Positions 37,136-48,105 of a stretch of 64,000 bases of DNA are shown here, in pieces. Under the pieces are notes generated by a model. That model saw only the letters and a program-made list of their open reading frames with translations. It was not told where the DNA came from and ran no database searches. Source of the DNA: Quillaja saponaria (taxonomy: Eukaryota > Streptophyta > Magnoliopsida > Fabales > Quillajaceae); NCBI GenBank assembly GCA_029379385.1, contig CM055607.1, positions 3,038,001 through 3,102,000 on the forward strand, given 5' to 3'. Position numbers and translations under genes: made by a program. How positions within the stretch are numbered: position 1 is the first letter of the stretch; each line of letters opens with the position of its first letter.

Positions 37136-37621
37136 ATTTAATTTAAGGCTAAATTACATGTTTAATCCTTATACTTTGTATTAGAATTCACTTTAGTTCT
37201 TATAATTTAAAAAGTTAAAATTAATGATTTTTAAAAGAGAGTCAATATTATCTCCGCCATCATCTTTTATCTAAATTGACATAACGGAAAATGACATAGA
37301 CTAACATAATTTTATATTACCTAAATAAAATGTGACATGCCAATTCATCTATCTCAAATACAATATTTTTTATTTTTTAAAACTTATATAAAATAAATAA
37401 TTTGAACTACGAATCTTTGATTTTATAAATGTGATGTCAATACATATGTCTCAAATGTGATTCATTTCATCTTTAATTGAGTTTAGACCAAATATGACAG
37501 CAGAGACCATATTGATTCGATTTTAAGATTATGATTTTTAACTTTTTTAACTATAAGAATTAAAGTGAATTATAGTGTAAATTATAAGGATAAAAAATAT
37601 AATTTAGCAGTGATTTAATTT
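37136..37621. mobile_element. Mutator-like MITE with long terminal inverted repeats
   Basis: The left end (from 37145, AAGGCTAAATTACATG) and the reverse complement of the right end (to 37612, ending AATTTAGCAGTG) align over about 85 bases at roughly 80 percent identity, sharing landmarks such as TTCACTTTA and AAAAAGTTAAAA. The 468-bp interior codes for nothing. Both sides carry the 9-mer ATTTAATTT (37136-37144 and 37613-37621), the target duplication size of Mutator-like elements. The outermost three or four bases of the ends do not match, and the 9-mer is low complexity, so the exact boundaries are uncertain by a few bases. Confidence 0.7.
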
Positions 37622-38733
37622 GTGTTAGTGGACGCGGTGGCTCGGAAGTGCAAATGGGTTTGATGATGATGGTCTGGTTGACATTTCTTTGCAAAAAGAA
37701 ACAAGAAAAAAGTGATAATATCCTGGGGATATTCTAAGTTCTATCGGTTTTAATAGTTAAGAACTGTGGCATAGGCAACCCTTAGGTCTATGAATGGGGT
37801 TTGTCATTTGTGTTATAGTGACGGGGAATGAGATTTGGATTGATATGAAAATTATTTGAGAATTTATGTTTAATTATGTATTAATAGAGTTAGGATATTA
37901 ACTAGTAGTTTTTAGTACTAGTATGTTAGAAGATTTTATGTTATTTATGTTTATGACTATGATTTTAGTATGTGCCCTATTAATGTTTAAACAAATTAGA
38001 CAGGTCCATCTTAAGATAGACAAAAGCTTCAGCAGCCTCATCTCAAGCAACATGAAGTCATGAAACATAATCCAAATATTCGGTTTGGTTCTCTGAACGT
38101 GAACATTTTTTGTCATGTACAAAAAATACTGATGTATGTTCATGACAATTCATAGAATTAAGGGTATGAAAGATAAATCCCAAGTGAAAAGGACATAAGT
38201 CTGAATAATCTCCTAGTTTAAGGAATGGGTTGGCCTGTTTTCTAGTGAGAAAGATACACAGCCAGTGAAGAGGCTCTGCCCTTTAGCATATTTAAAGACA
38301 TGGGTTCCTAAACATTCTCTCCAGGTTGTTCAACTAAGGCCATCTGTATTCAGCACTAAAAGTTGAAGATGACAATGACAGAGGTAAAAATAATGTTATT
38401 TCCAGGGAAGATATGTTTTATGGACAAAGAGTGCAAACCCAACATTCTCTGTTTTTATTTATTTTTAAAATTTAATTGATTCTTTATAATTGGAACCTTC
38501 CTCTGCTTCTTCCCTGGTTGAGGTCTCTACATCTACCATTTCATCAATTAGACTTTTCTAACGTGTTCTATATTCTATAGCTGAACTAGACCTAGTAGTG
38601 CTACCTACTCATTAATTTAAACTCATTCTAGCTTGCCATTATCCTCTCACTCTTTCCCTCCTTCTCCCTCTCTCTCTGTGTATGTGTGTGTTTCCTTCCA
38701 ATTTCCATCCATTTCTGACTTAATTTTCCGAAA
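37622..38733. other. Spacer and promoter of the SOFL gene
   Basis: No gene is evident. A CT-rich then TG-rich microsatellite at about 38648-38691 lies just before the SOFL start and probably belongs to its promoter or leader. Confidence 0.5.
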
Positions 38734-39114
38734 ATGGAGTCCTATAAACCCTTTTTGGGTGTAGAAGGTTGTAGCAGCAGTGAATCTGGTTGGACAATGT
38801 ATATTTCCTCGCCCATGCAAGAAGATTATGCAGAATGCACTAAAAGCCATGAAGAATATGATCACGTCTATGATGGCAATAAGAAACAGAAGCATGGAAT
38901 GAAAATCGACAATGGAGACAGCGATGATTCAATGGCCTCTGATGCTTCATCTGGTCCAGGTCAACATAAATATACAAATGTCAATGGTGAAGGTAGTCAT
39001 GGAACAGCTAGGTTCAAGCAAGATAGAAATGATAATGCCAGCAAGGGTTCTTCCCGCAAGAACGCAAACAAACAGGAGAAGAAACGTGTTGATAGAAGAA
39101 GCAACAGAAAATGA
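38734..39114 (+). CDS. SOFL: SOB FIVE-LIKE (SOFL) protein
   Basis: A single open frame of 126 residues carrying both signatures of the plant SOFL family: the SGWTMYI box at 18-24 and the SMASDASSGP box at 66-75. Between them lie an acidic stretch and KKQKHG; the C-terminal third is hydrophilic and strongly basic (KKRVDRRSNRK), compatible with nuclear localisation. The founding member SOB5 and the SOFL proteins raise specific cytokinins when overexpressed and affect leaf and vascular growth in Arabidopsis; their biochemical activity is not known. The start codon is the first ATG after a CT-rich leader. In Arabidopsis a SOFL gene sits between a GDU and a bZIP gene (from memory), as in this window. 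Confidence 0.88.
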   Translation: MESYKPFLGVEGCSSSESGWTMYISSPMQEDYAECTKSHEEYDHVYDGNKKQKHGMKIDNGDSDDSMASDASSGPGQHKYTNVNGEGSHGTARFKQDRNDNASKGSSRKNANKQEKKRVDRRSNRK

Positions 39115-41254
39115 AATTCTGGTGCTCATTGTAAATCCTGCTGTCGTTCTGTACAATGTTTGTTTCCAGATTTTTTATTTTTTTATTTTTTTATTTTATA
39201 TCTACTCTCTCCACACTTCCCAAAAGATGTTCTTTAGGCATAATTCCTAGCTCTAGATTATTTTTACTTTCATTTCCCCTTACGGGAAATTTTATAGTGA
39301 AGATTTATTGGTCTTGACTTCCTTAGTGAAAATCAACATACATTTGTAATGATCAAATGCATGAGTGACCAGACATACATACACAGAATGTTGACAAAGA
39401 CATAAACGAAGGTCTTGTGGCATAGTGATACCGTTCTTTTTGCAGAAAGTAAGCAGGTGTTTCTAAAGTTCTGGGTTCTTTTCCGAAAGGGGTCCTGAGA
39501 AGTGTTACAGAAGGAGAGGTACCCCTTATTGCATATAAGTGTATCATCAACTTTTAGCCACAATTAATGCATGAGGAGAATATCATGTCATCAACTTTGT
39601 TCCAGAATTAAAATTTAGGGGTAAAAATATTAGGGAGAACAAAAGCCACAGTAGTCCATACCTTTACCAATCAAACCTAAATGTTGCACCTGAACCTGCA
39701 AAAAAGATGCAGGGCAAGTCATTATCAACAATATTATCTAGTAATTCTGTCTAACTTAAGTAACTATTCATTTGTATTAAGCTCTTAAATAGAGTGATCA
39801 ACGTAAAAAAGAGAAATTCTAGTTTGGAGGTTAGTAATCCAGAAAATTTCAGAATGAAAATAAAATAATTTTCAATCAAAAACTTCCAATAATGAAGCAC
39901 TTCGTATGCATGACAACTAGAAGCATAATAGTTTATGTTGAGCTGGAAAGAGAAGGAAAATCAACACCTACACAAATGACAACCAGAAGCTGCAACAGTT
40001 TTTTTTTTTTTTTTTTGTCTGGGACAGAGTATTGGTTGGTTATGTAAACTAACATTGCAAAGAAGGGACACAAGTGTAACAGCAAGGCAACTACTAGTTA
40101 TAGGCTGTACATTCAATTTAAGAATATGATAGCACACATGACTAGATCGAAATCATAATCTAAAAAAAAAAGAAAAAAAAAGTGAATTAGCCCACCTCTT
40201 TGTTTTTTTTAATTATCCCACTATTGTATGGTTGAGAAAACAACATAAGTTCTGGAGAAAAGAAATAAAAAATAATTTCTTTTTTATGTGAGAGAAGATT
40301 CAGGACATGTATTTTGGAGATTGTCTTACTATATTAATTCAAGTTTTTGGGGAGGCATCATCTGAGAATGCAGTCATTGATCCATCTTGTAAGTTGAAGA
40401 CTAAACTCCTTGTGTTGCAGAAATGCATTAGGATTATCACAGTGACACTTGCAAATTTAAGTTATATCTCAGAATCCGAAGCCTTTTGCATTTCCTTTTT
40501 TCTGAAGCTTATGAGACACAAATGACCACGAACAAAATTGAAGATGCTGTTCAGAAGTCACATGTTGCAACATTTTTTTTTATTTTGAATATGAATTGCT
40601 ACCTAAAAGTAATTCACAAATATGGAATACATGAAAAAGATGTAAGCCAAACAGATATAAAAGTTCTGTAGATGACATTGCAATTGCTATGTCCAATGGA
40701 AAATCATGGTATCGGTCATTCCCTGTTTCAATTCAGGAATTTTCAGAGTCAGGAACTGTGTAGCATATTATTTGGAGAGAGCTACACAAGCTCAAACCTC
40801 GAAGGTGGTGGGAGGGCTGGGGATTTTCAGGACCAGCTAATAGATTATATGAGGAATCACCATTAACATTTGTTTTTGTGCTTCTACTATGTTCACCATT
40901 GCAAGAGAGATAACTAGAAAAGAAAAGCACCAAATGAGAAATATAATTAACGGATATCTGTCTATGATAAAGTCATAAACATTACATGTATCAGTCCAAG
41001 GCCCCGATTTAACCAATGCAAGTCTTCTTAAATGGAGAAAAGGGGTCATGAACTAGGATGAATTCTGATCTAAAAACAACATATGCAGCAGTCTGCTAAA
41101 AGCACAACCAGGCAAGCATGACAAAAGAAACTAATGGAGCAGGGAGGAAATAAATTTCACCATATACTGGTGACATAAGTCCACTCAGTAGATATTCTTG
41201 GGCAGAAATTATTACAAACATTGAGAACTCTGCCAAAGTTGAATACCAGCAAGC
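39115..41254. other. Spacer between SOFL and 6-phosphogluconate dehydrogenase genes
   Basis: The two genes converge here, so both 3' UTRs fall in this stretch. It holds a probable SINE (about 39410-39560), a poly(T) run at about 40001-40017, and several short exon-like frames on the minus strand between 39600 and 41050 that could not be linked into one reading frame. Confidence 0.45.
39410..39560 (+). mobile_element. Probable tRNA-derived SINE remnant
   Basis: GGTCTTGTGGCATAGTGATACC (box A core TGGCATAGTGATACC at 39418-39432) is followed about 40 bases later by GGGTTCTTTTCCG (box B-like, 39473-39484). The box A and B words and their spacing match the internal RNA polymerase III promoter of plant SINEs, which typically begin with a GTCTTATGGCTCAGTGG-like head. 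Box B is degraded. I could not define the 3' tail or target duplication, so the ends are approximate. Confidence 0.4.
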
Positions 41255-42715
41255 TTAACTTTTAGACTGTTTGGCAAGCTTGAACCACTCAGTATGGAAA
41301 GACCCTTCCACATCAGTCCTTTCATATGTATGAGCACCAAAGTAATCTCGTTGAGCTTGCACCAAATTAGCTGGCAATCTTTCCCTTCTGTAAGTGTCAA
41401 AATAAGCAAGACTAGAGGACATACCCGGGGTGCTTATACCACTGTTAATAGCAAGGCAAACAACTCTTCTCCAAGCAGACTGTCGATCAATGATTTCCTT
41501 TGCAAACTCTGGATCCACAAGAAGATTTGCAAGCTCAGGGTTTCTATCATATGCCTTCTTGATCCTGTCCAAGAACACAGCTCTGATGATGCAACCACCC
41601 TTCCAAATCCTGGCCAGTTCTCCCAACGTCAGATCCCATCCCTTTTCAATACTCTTTGCACGGATCAGATTCATACCCTGTGCATAACTACAGATCTTGG
41701 CAGCATAAAGGGCCTGCCTCACATCATTGATCAACTTCTCCTTGTCCACTGACTGATCAGTCAAGATATCACCAATGCCACCTGATTTGAAGACTTTGGC
41801 AGCTTTAACTCTTTCCTCCTTTAACCCACTCAGGAACCTTGCATCCAAAGAAGATGCAATTGTGGGAGCTGCAACTGATAATTCAGCAGCTTGCTGTACA
41901 GTCCACTTACCAGTTCCCTTCATGCCGGTTTTATCCAGAACCTTGTCTACCAAATACCCATCTCCTTTATCATCCTTAATTCCAAATATATCTGCAGTGA
42001 TTTCAATCAAGAAACTCAGAAGTTCCCCTTTGTTCCACTCTGAGAAAACATTTTGTAGTTCCTCATTTGACAACTTTCCAACTGACTTCAGTACATCATA
42101 GGCCTCTGCAATCAACTGCATGTCACCATATTCAATTCCGTTATGAACCATTTTTACAAAATTACCAGATCCACCTTTGCCAATGTAAGTAACACAAGGG
42201 CCACTGTCAACTTGAGCTGCCACCTTCAGAAGAATGTCTTCTATGTATTTGTAAGCTTCAAATGATCCACCAGGCATCAAAGAGGGTCCATTTCTAGCAC
42301 CCTCCTCACCACCTGAAACACCCATCCCAAGGTAGAGAAGACCCGATTCAGTGACGGCTTTCTCTCTCCTTTCAGTGTTCTCGTACCATTCATTACCACC
42401 ATCAATTATACAATCACCTTTCTCCAAGTATGCAGATAGGGTCTGTATGGTCTGGTCAACTGGTGCCCCAGCCTTGACAAGCATTATTATGACCCTAGGT
42501 TTTTGAATAGAATGAACAAATGATTCAGGATCATGGAAGCCATACACTGGAAGATTTCCTTCATGTTTTGCTCGTTCAACTGTCTCATCAACTTTGGAGG
42601 TAGTTCGATTATACACAGAAATGGGAAAGCCTTTCTCAGCAATGTTTAAGGCCAGATTTTGACCCATGACAGCTAGTCCAGCAAGACCTATTCTGGTAAG
42701 TTTTTGTTCAGCCAT
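41255..42715 (-). CDS. PGD2: 6-phosphogluconate dehydrogenase, decarboxylating
   Basis: An intronless coding region for 486 residues, full length. The enzyme oxidises and decarboxylates 6-phosphogluconate to ribulose 5-phosphate and produces NADPH, in the oxidative pentose phosphate pathway. Visible motifs are the NADP-binding GLAVMG at 13-18, IIDGGN at 103-108, GGEEGARNGPS at 135-145, the catalytic Lys188 and Glu195 within FVKMVHNGIEYGD, and the signature KTGMKGTGKW ending at 271. No transit peptide precedes MAEQ. The C-terminus is SKS, not the SKI peroxisomal signal reported for Arabidopsis PGD2, so cytosolic location is most likely. Gene order next to a GAUT9-like gene matches Arabidopsis PGD2 and GAUT9, hence the symbol. 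A probable leader intron lies upstream. Confidence 0.97.
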   Translation of the reverse strand: MAEQKLTRIGLAGLAVMGQNLALNIAEKGFPISVYNRTTSKVDETVERAKHEGNLPVYGFHDPESFVHSIQKPRVIIMLVKAGAPVDQTIQTLSAYLEKGDCIIDGGNEWYENTERREKAVTESGLLYLGMGVSGGEEGARNGPSLMPGGSFEAYKYIEDILLKVAAQVDSGPCVTYIGKGGSGNFVKMVHNGIEYGDMQLIAEAYDVLKSVGKLSNEELQNVFSEWNKGELLSFLIEITADIFGIKDDKGDGYLVDKVLDKTGMKGTGKWTVQQAAELSVAAPTIASSLDARFLSGLKEERVKAAKVFKSGGIGDILTDQSVDKEKLINDVRQALYAAKICSYAQGMNLIRAKSIEKGWDLTLGELARIWKGGCIIRAVFLDRIKKAYDRNPELANLLVDPEFAKEIIDRQSAWRRVVCLAINSGISTPGMSSSLAYFDTYRRERLPANLVQAQRDYFGAHTYERTDVEGSFHTEWFKLAKQSKS

Positions 42716-42725
42716 TATTTACTTC

Positions 42726-43770
42726 CTGCCCGTCATTTAGGAGAGCAAGTGAGACATAAGTCAAAAATTGGCACATAGATAATAAGCTACTAAAGAACTT
42801 CAAAACAAAAACTTGTTTAGAATCTAACAAAAGGAAGGCTATAAATCACAATAGCTCATGACACTTAAAACAGTGTGTATGAGTTTGTTTCTTTGGGTTT
42901 CACTACTTAAAGGATAATTTTTTTTTTTTGACAATTACTATAGGAAATTCAGGAAAGCTTGAATGTTGTCCAAGAAGAAAGAGCAACAATATAACATAAA
43001 TGCAATTGATTAGTCCATCAAATATAAGCCAGTTAGGCATCACATTGAGTAACAAAATTTTATAGAAGTCAAGAGCTCTAAAATAGTGTAATATATTAAA
43101 CTATTTCGACAAAAGGGAAGATAACTATTACCTCTTATACTAAGATCAGTAACTGAACAAAATTACTTCACAGATTAACACACAAAACATATTGAGTACA
43201 TATATTCTGATAAATTAAAGCACAAAGAGAATAACCATGGACCCGAAGCACACGAACCACAAGAATATACATCAGTTAAAAAGAGAAAAGCTTTCCTTCT
43301 TTTGGGGCGAAGGAGAATAACAATCAAAAGGGAATATTTGATTCAACTAAAAGAAATACGGAAAACTAAAAGATGTTAATGAAGAAAAAAATGACACATG
43401 TTGTATAACGCTCGATCCAACAAGTAATTTCAAATTTTCATAGCTTCTGCAAAGGTATGAACTACATTAAAAACAGCTTCACCAAGATCATGGTCAGACA
43501 CGAAGACATCCCATCAATAAAAGTAATAAACACATAAGTCAGTGCCCATATTCAACCAATAAAATAAAACATTAGAAAGCAAACCCAGATCGAATAAGTT
43601 TTTTCTTGCCGGACTAAAACACCTACTGAAATCACAGGAAAAGACAAAACATAGTTAAAGTCTAATAGATGTAAGACTGTAAGTAAAAAGATGTAAACTT
43701 GAAATCCTCAGTATACCAACAAAACGAAGAAATCAAAGCACAAAAAGCGAAAAAAGCTTAGGAGCAATAC
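42726..43770 (-). other. Predicted leader (5' UTR) intron of the 6-phosphogluconate dehydrogenase gene
   Basis: On the minus strand a CT/GA-rich leader ends in CCCG with a GTATTG donor at 43770, and a GGGCAG acceptor lies at 42728-42726, ten bases before the ATG. Removing the 1045 bases between them leaves a short leader joined to GAAGTAAATA-ATG. Leader introns are common in plant housekeeping genes and often raise expression. This is predicted from splice-site words only. Confidence 0.5.
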
Positions 43771-43799
43771 CGGGTCTCTTTTTCTCTCTTTCTCTTGTT

Positions 43800-46700
43800 T
43801 TGGGATTGAAAAATGTACCGTGATTCACAAAATTGAATGAAACACAAAGCAAATCAGATCAGGGTATTGCAAAATTGCAAGGGTAGGAGTACACCCAGTA
43901 ATAATGAAGCGAGAAAGACGACCAAAGACTGTTAATCGCGTGTGGTCAGGGGTACCAAACATTTTCCTCACGGAATCTCACGGGTCAAAATTGCCTTCCT
44001 ACATTGGTAGGTGGGGCATCCTCAACAAGGCTTATGGTTGATTGTGCCATGTCATCCAGCCCCGTTCCTCGACAAAATCGACGCCTACCCGGTTCATAAT
44101 TGGTTAGCCCCGGTTTTTTTTTTGTATTTTCGTAAGAGAAAAAGCCGAAAAGGAACCTTTGCATAAAGGAGCAAACCGGACCAGGCCAAAGGGCCCAAAA
44201 CGTCACCTACCCGTCACAAATGTGGTAATGCATTCATGTTCATTTGGTACTTTATTGTTTGCCATGATAAGTCCTATTTGTTCATTAAGATTCTAAGTAA
44301 GTCTTGAGTAATAATTTTACATGGTCAATAAGTCCTTTTGCCTTATAACAACAATATATGTAATGCCAACTTTACCCTTTCAGTAATAAGTTCCATCCAA
44401 TTTTAATTTTAATAAGGTATAGTTATTGTAGAATACAACTAAATGTATTGATAAAAAAAAGAATACAACTACATGTGTCCAACTTAATTTATTAAAATTT
44501 GTTAGAATAAATTAAATTTGTATAAAATATAATTCATGTATTAACTTCCTATTAAAATTGTATCATTCGAAGAGTCTCATTCACTATTAGAACCTGTATG
44601 ACTAACCCTCGGCCATGTAGCTTGGGCTGTCCAGGACGCCAAGGCCGCGACCCAAGAAGCGTTAGCCACAAGCTTCTGGGCCTCTGCTGCCAGGCCACGA
44701 TGGCCCATTTTTTGTTTCTTTCTATTTTGTCTTTTTCCTTCTCTGAAAATTCCTTTCTTGTCCCACTTTCTTTTATTATTTCTATCCTTAACTTTTTTAA
44801 AAATACCCACCTTATTCCTAAAACTTGTTACCTTTAGGTTTTTTTTTTTTTTTTTACCTTCTACCTTTTTGAAAATTTCAACTTTATTTCTCCAACTTGT
44901 TACCCTTACCGACTAGATGAGACGGATAATATGCTTTCATGAAGGATCAAAATTGTCAACTTGTTTTGATAAAGTTTTAGTGTCCATGTTGATTTTTTTT
45001 TTTTTAATACAAAACTGAAAAATATAAGGCAAAATGGCATGTCCCTAAAGTATCTCATTTTTTATATTTTTTGTAAATTACTTCTCATATTTGTTCAGTA
45101 AATTTCATCTCATAATTTAAAAAAAAAATTGTAATGTCTTTTCTCATCCTAACATTATTAAAATTTAAACAAAAATTGCTAATTTAGCTTAAAACTATTA
45201 TGTTTAGTGCCATATGTATGCTGAGTCAACAAAAAAATATTGAAGATAATTATCTCTAAAGTATCATTGTTTTGTCAATTTTATCCTAAAAGTAATGTTT
45301 TATCAATTTTATCCTAAAATATGTAAATAATCACAAATCATAATTTCATGATTTTCAAAGAGATATGATGAAAATGAATGAAAAAATAAATTTAACTGTT
45401 TTTTCTTCTTCTTTTTTCACCAACTTATCCCATTTGGCAAAAGTAATATTTTAATTTACTTAAACAAATTTCATCCAAATTGTTAACGATGTTAGGCTGA
45501 TAGAAAACATTACTAACGTATAGGACAAAATTGAACCAAAAATTAATTTTGAGAAATAATGAATAAAAATATAATATTTTAAAAACAATAAATATCATTT
45601 TCAATATTTATTACCAAAGTATAATCACACATCAAAAGCCAAACCAACTTTGGTGAAAAGTATTTAATTTATTTTTTATCGAAGATAGTTTTACATAGTA
45701 ATTATTGTTTATGATATAATTTTATTTTAATTGTATAGTTAATACTTAACATTTTATAGTAATCAAATATTAATTGGAAAAAATATAATTTATAACCTAG
45801 CCACCCTAAAGCTAAAAATTTATCGGATGATATTAAAATTCTTGGATCTCGAATTGAGTCAGAGCTCACCCAATCCTATCCTTTTTATTCTTTTTCTTTT
45901 TTACAGGTTTTTTTATGTGAATTTTATTAAATTTATGTATATTCATTTACTAGAATATAAGTAAATTGACTAAGAAACAAAAATTAATAAATTTATTTGT
46001 ATAATTCCATAAATTAATTTACTTAATTTAAGAATATTAATTGAATTAATTGAGAGAAATTCTGAAATTCTGTAAATAAATTTGTTAATTTTCAATTAAG
46101 ATTCTTACTTCTTCTTCTTCTTCTTCTGTTTTTTTTTTTTTTTTTTTTTTTTTGCAAAAGATAGATATTCTTATTTACCAAATTGAAATAAGAGGCATTT
46201 TGATTAATATTTTTACTTGAGTTGAGATATTCTTTTAATTTAAAAATCTTAAATTAATTAATTAAAAGAAAATTTAATAAATTTATTATTCATTATTACC
46301 TATTGATCCTCTACGTGAGTTCTTCATTTTGTTTAAAAATAATTAGTTTAGCTTATTTTGATTCATAATTAATTCATCTAGATAGCAAATTGTAACAATA
46401 TTTAAAAAAAAAAAAAAAACATTTTAAAATCAAATCTAGTCGAAATTGAATTGGGTCTGCAATCTTTTATGAATCAAAATATTTAAATCGAATTAAGGAC
46501 AATTTAGATTAAATCAAAGGTCAGATCGGGTCGTAATTCAATACATTGTAAACATGTTTAAATTCGTTTACAATTACATTTTTTTTTATTGAGGACAGGT
46601 AACACAAGATTAATTAGGAGTTTGTTAGGGTAAAAGTTAAGAAAGAAATTTCCTCTCTTTCTTCGAAACCCACTTATTTAGAAGTGTTAAAAATATAGGC

Positions 46701-46910
46701 TTTTTATAGGATATTTGAAAGGAGAATATCCTTCCCCCATTAAAAACTCTCCCGAATAACTCGAGTTTAATGAAAGCAAGAGTTTGCTTACTAGATGGTG
46801 CTAAAAAGATTTGGGGATTATTAAAGCAACTCAGCTAACCTTTACCAAATCAAATGGGCTTGATTTGGTTTGCTATGCTATGCTATGACTAAATGATTGA
46901 CTGTTACGAA
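43800..46910. other. Spacer upstream of 6-phosphogluconate dehydrogenase
   Basis: The promoter of the dehydrogenase gene is expected at about 43850-44200. A GC-rich island at about 44600-44710 stands out from AT-rich surroundings. From 44900 to 46870 the DNA is AT-rich with long poly(T) (46126-46153) and poly(A) runs. No gene is supported. Confidence 0.45.
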
Positions 46911-47683
46911 CAAGGAATTAAAATTTGTTTCGAGGTACGGTTTTGATAAGCCTAGAAACGGAAACGGTTCGAAAAACAGTATGGAAAGGGTATGAAAACG
47001 CTAATTTTTGTGAAAATGCATAAAAATATATAATAAAACATATATTATAATAATTAGTAAGTATCTAACATTATTAATTTAATACATAAAATACTATTAA
47101 ATATATAACAAAATAAAATTCTAAACAATAACATACAAATTAGAGAAAAATATCAAATTAGAATTATATCCAACTAATAGTGGAGTGACTAGCAAGTGCT
47201 CAACCCATATTTAATAAATTTTTTTAATTTGAACCAACATATATATACGTTCTGAAAATTTAATATTATCCATCACTATGTTAAACTAAATTAATATAAA
47301 ATATTTGTATAAAATAAATAAAAGACCAAGAAACCTAACATAGGTGAAATCTTAAAAAAAATTATCCTTGCTAAATTAAACAATCTGAATATACATCCAA
47401 TAAGATTAAAAAAATACTAAAATATGAAGAGAACTAGAACCAAAACTTTAGATTTTTAAATTCTGAAAATATCATGTTTGTGTCGACCCATTTCTTGTGA
47501 AAACGATAAAAACGACCCCGTTTTGTGTAGAAACGCCCATGTTTCGATTAGAGACGCCTCGTTTCGTGTGGAAACACTCCCGTTTCGAGTGGAAACGATG
47601 TTGCGTTTCTATAGATGAGTTTCATTTCGGGTAGTGTGGAAACGGAAACGTTTCGACACGAATTTTTAAACCTTCGTTACGAA
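46903..47683. mobile_element. Non-autonomous hAT-type DNA transposon (765 bp) with 8-bp target duplication
   Basis: The element spans 46911-47675. Its left end CAAGGAATTAAAATTTG and the reverse complement of its right end GAAGGTTTAAAAATTCG form imperfect terminal inverted repeats continuing for roughly 30 bases. The element is flanked by a perfect 8-bp duplication GTTACGAA at 46903-46910 and 47676-47683, the size typical of hAT transposition. The subterminal regions are rich in AAACG and CGTTTC words on the inner side of both ends, probably transposase binding repeats. The interior is AT-rich and codes for nothing, so it depends on transposase from elsewhere. Confidence 0.85.
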
Positions 47684-48105
47684 CCCAAATGAAAAGATTT
47701 TATACTAATCTCTTTATCACATGGATCTAGATATAACACCTTGAATATGCATCTAGTCAAATTTTGAGAACCTTAAGATCACATTCTGCTACAAGTAAAC
47801 TAGTTGCTGGGAATACTTCCATTCTAAAGAATCAATTCCATGCCAGCATTCATTGACCAATCTGATTTGTTTTACATTTCATTCTTCTCATCTTACATCT
47901 TACATCTTACAACTAAAAAACACCAAAACAAAAATGACCAAGTGCCATTTCCAGTGTAGGAACAACAATGATGAAAACATAGAGCTTCGCTCTGAAGGTT
48001 ACAGCTGACATGAGATCCAATAGTTCAAAAGAAGGTAACCCATCATGGAATATGGATGTATTACTTCAAGTACCTGGTTGATGACAAAGCAGTGGTGAAT
48101 TTCAA

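Noticed and set aside
39600..41060. Chain of exon-like minus-strand fragments (for example near 39670-39706, 40350-40470, 40733-40905, 40985-41050)
   Set aside because: Several have plausible splice sites and coding-like composition, but no single reading frame passes through available GT donors, so I do not call a gene. RNA-seq could reopen this.
41294..42101. Long plus-strand open frames across the dehydrogenase gene
   Set aside because: They are antisense shadows of a well-conserved coding region with all enzyme motifs on the minus strand.
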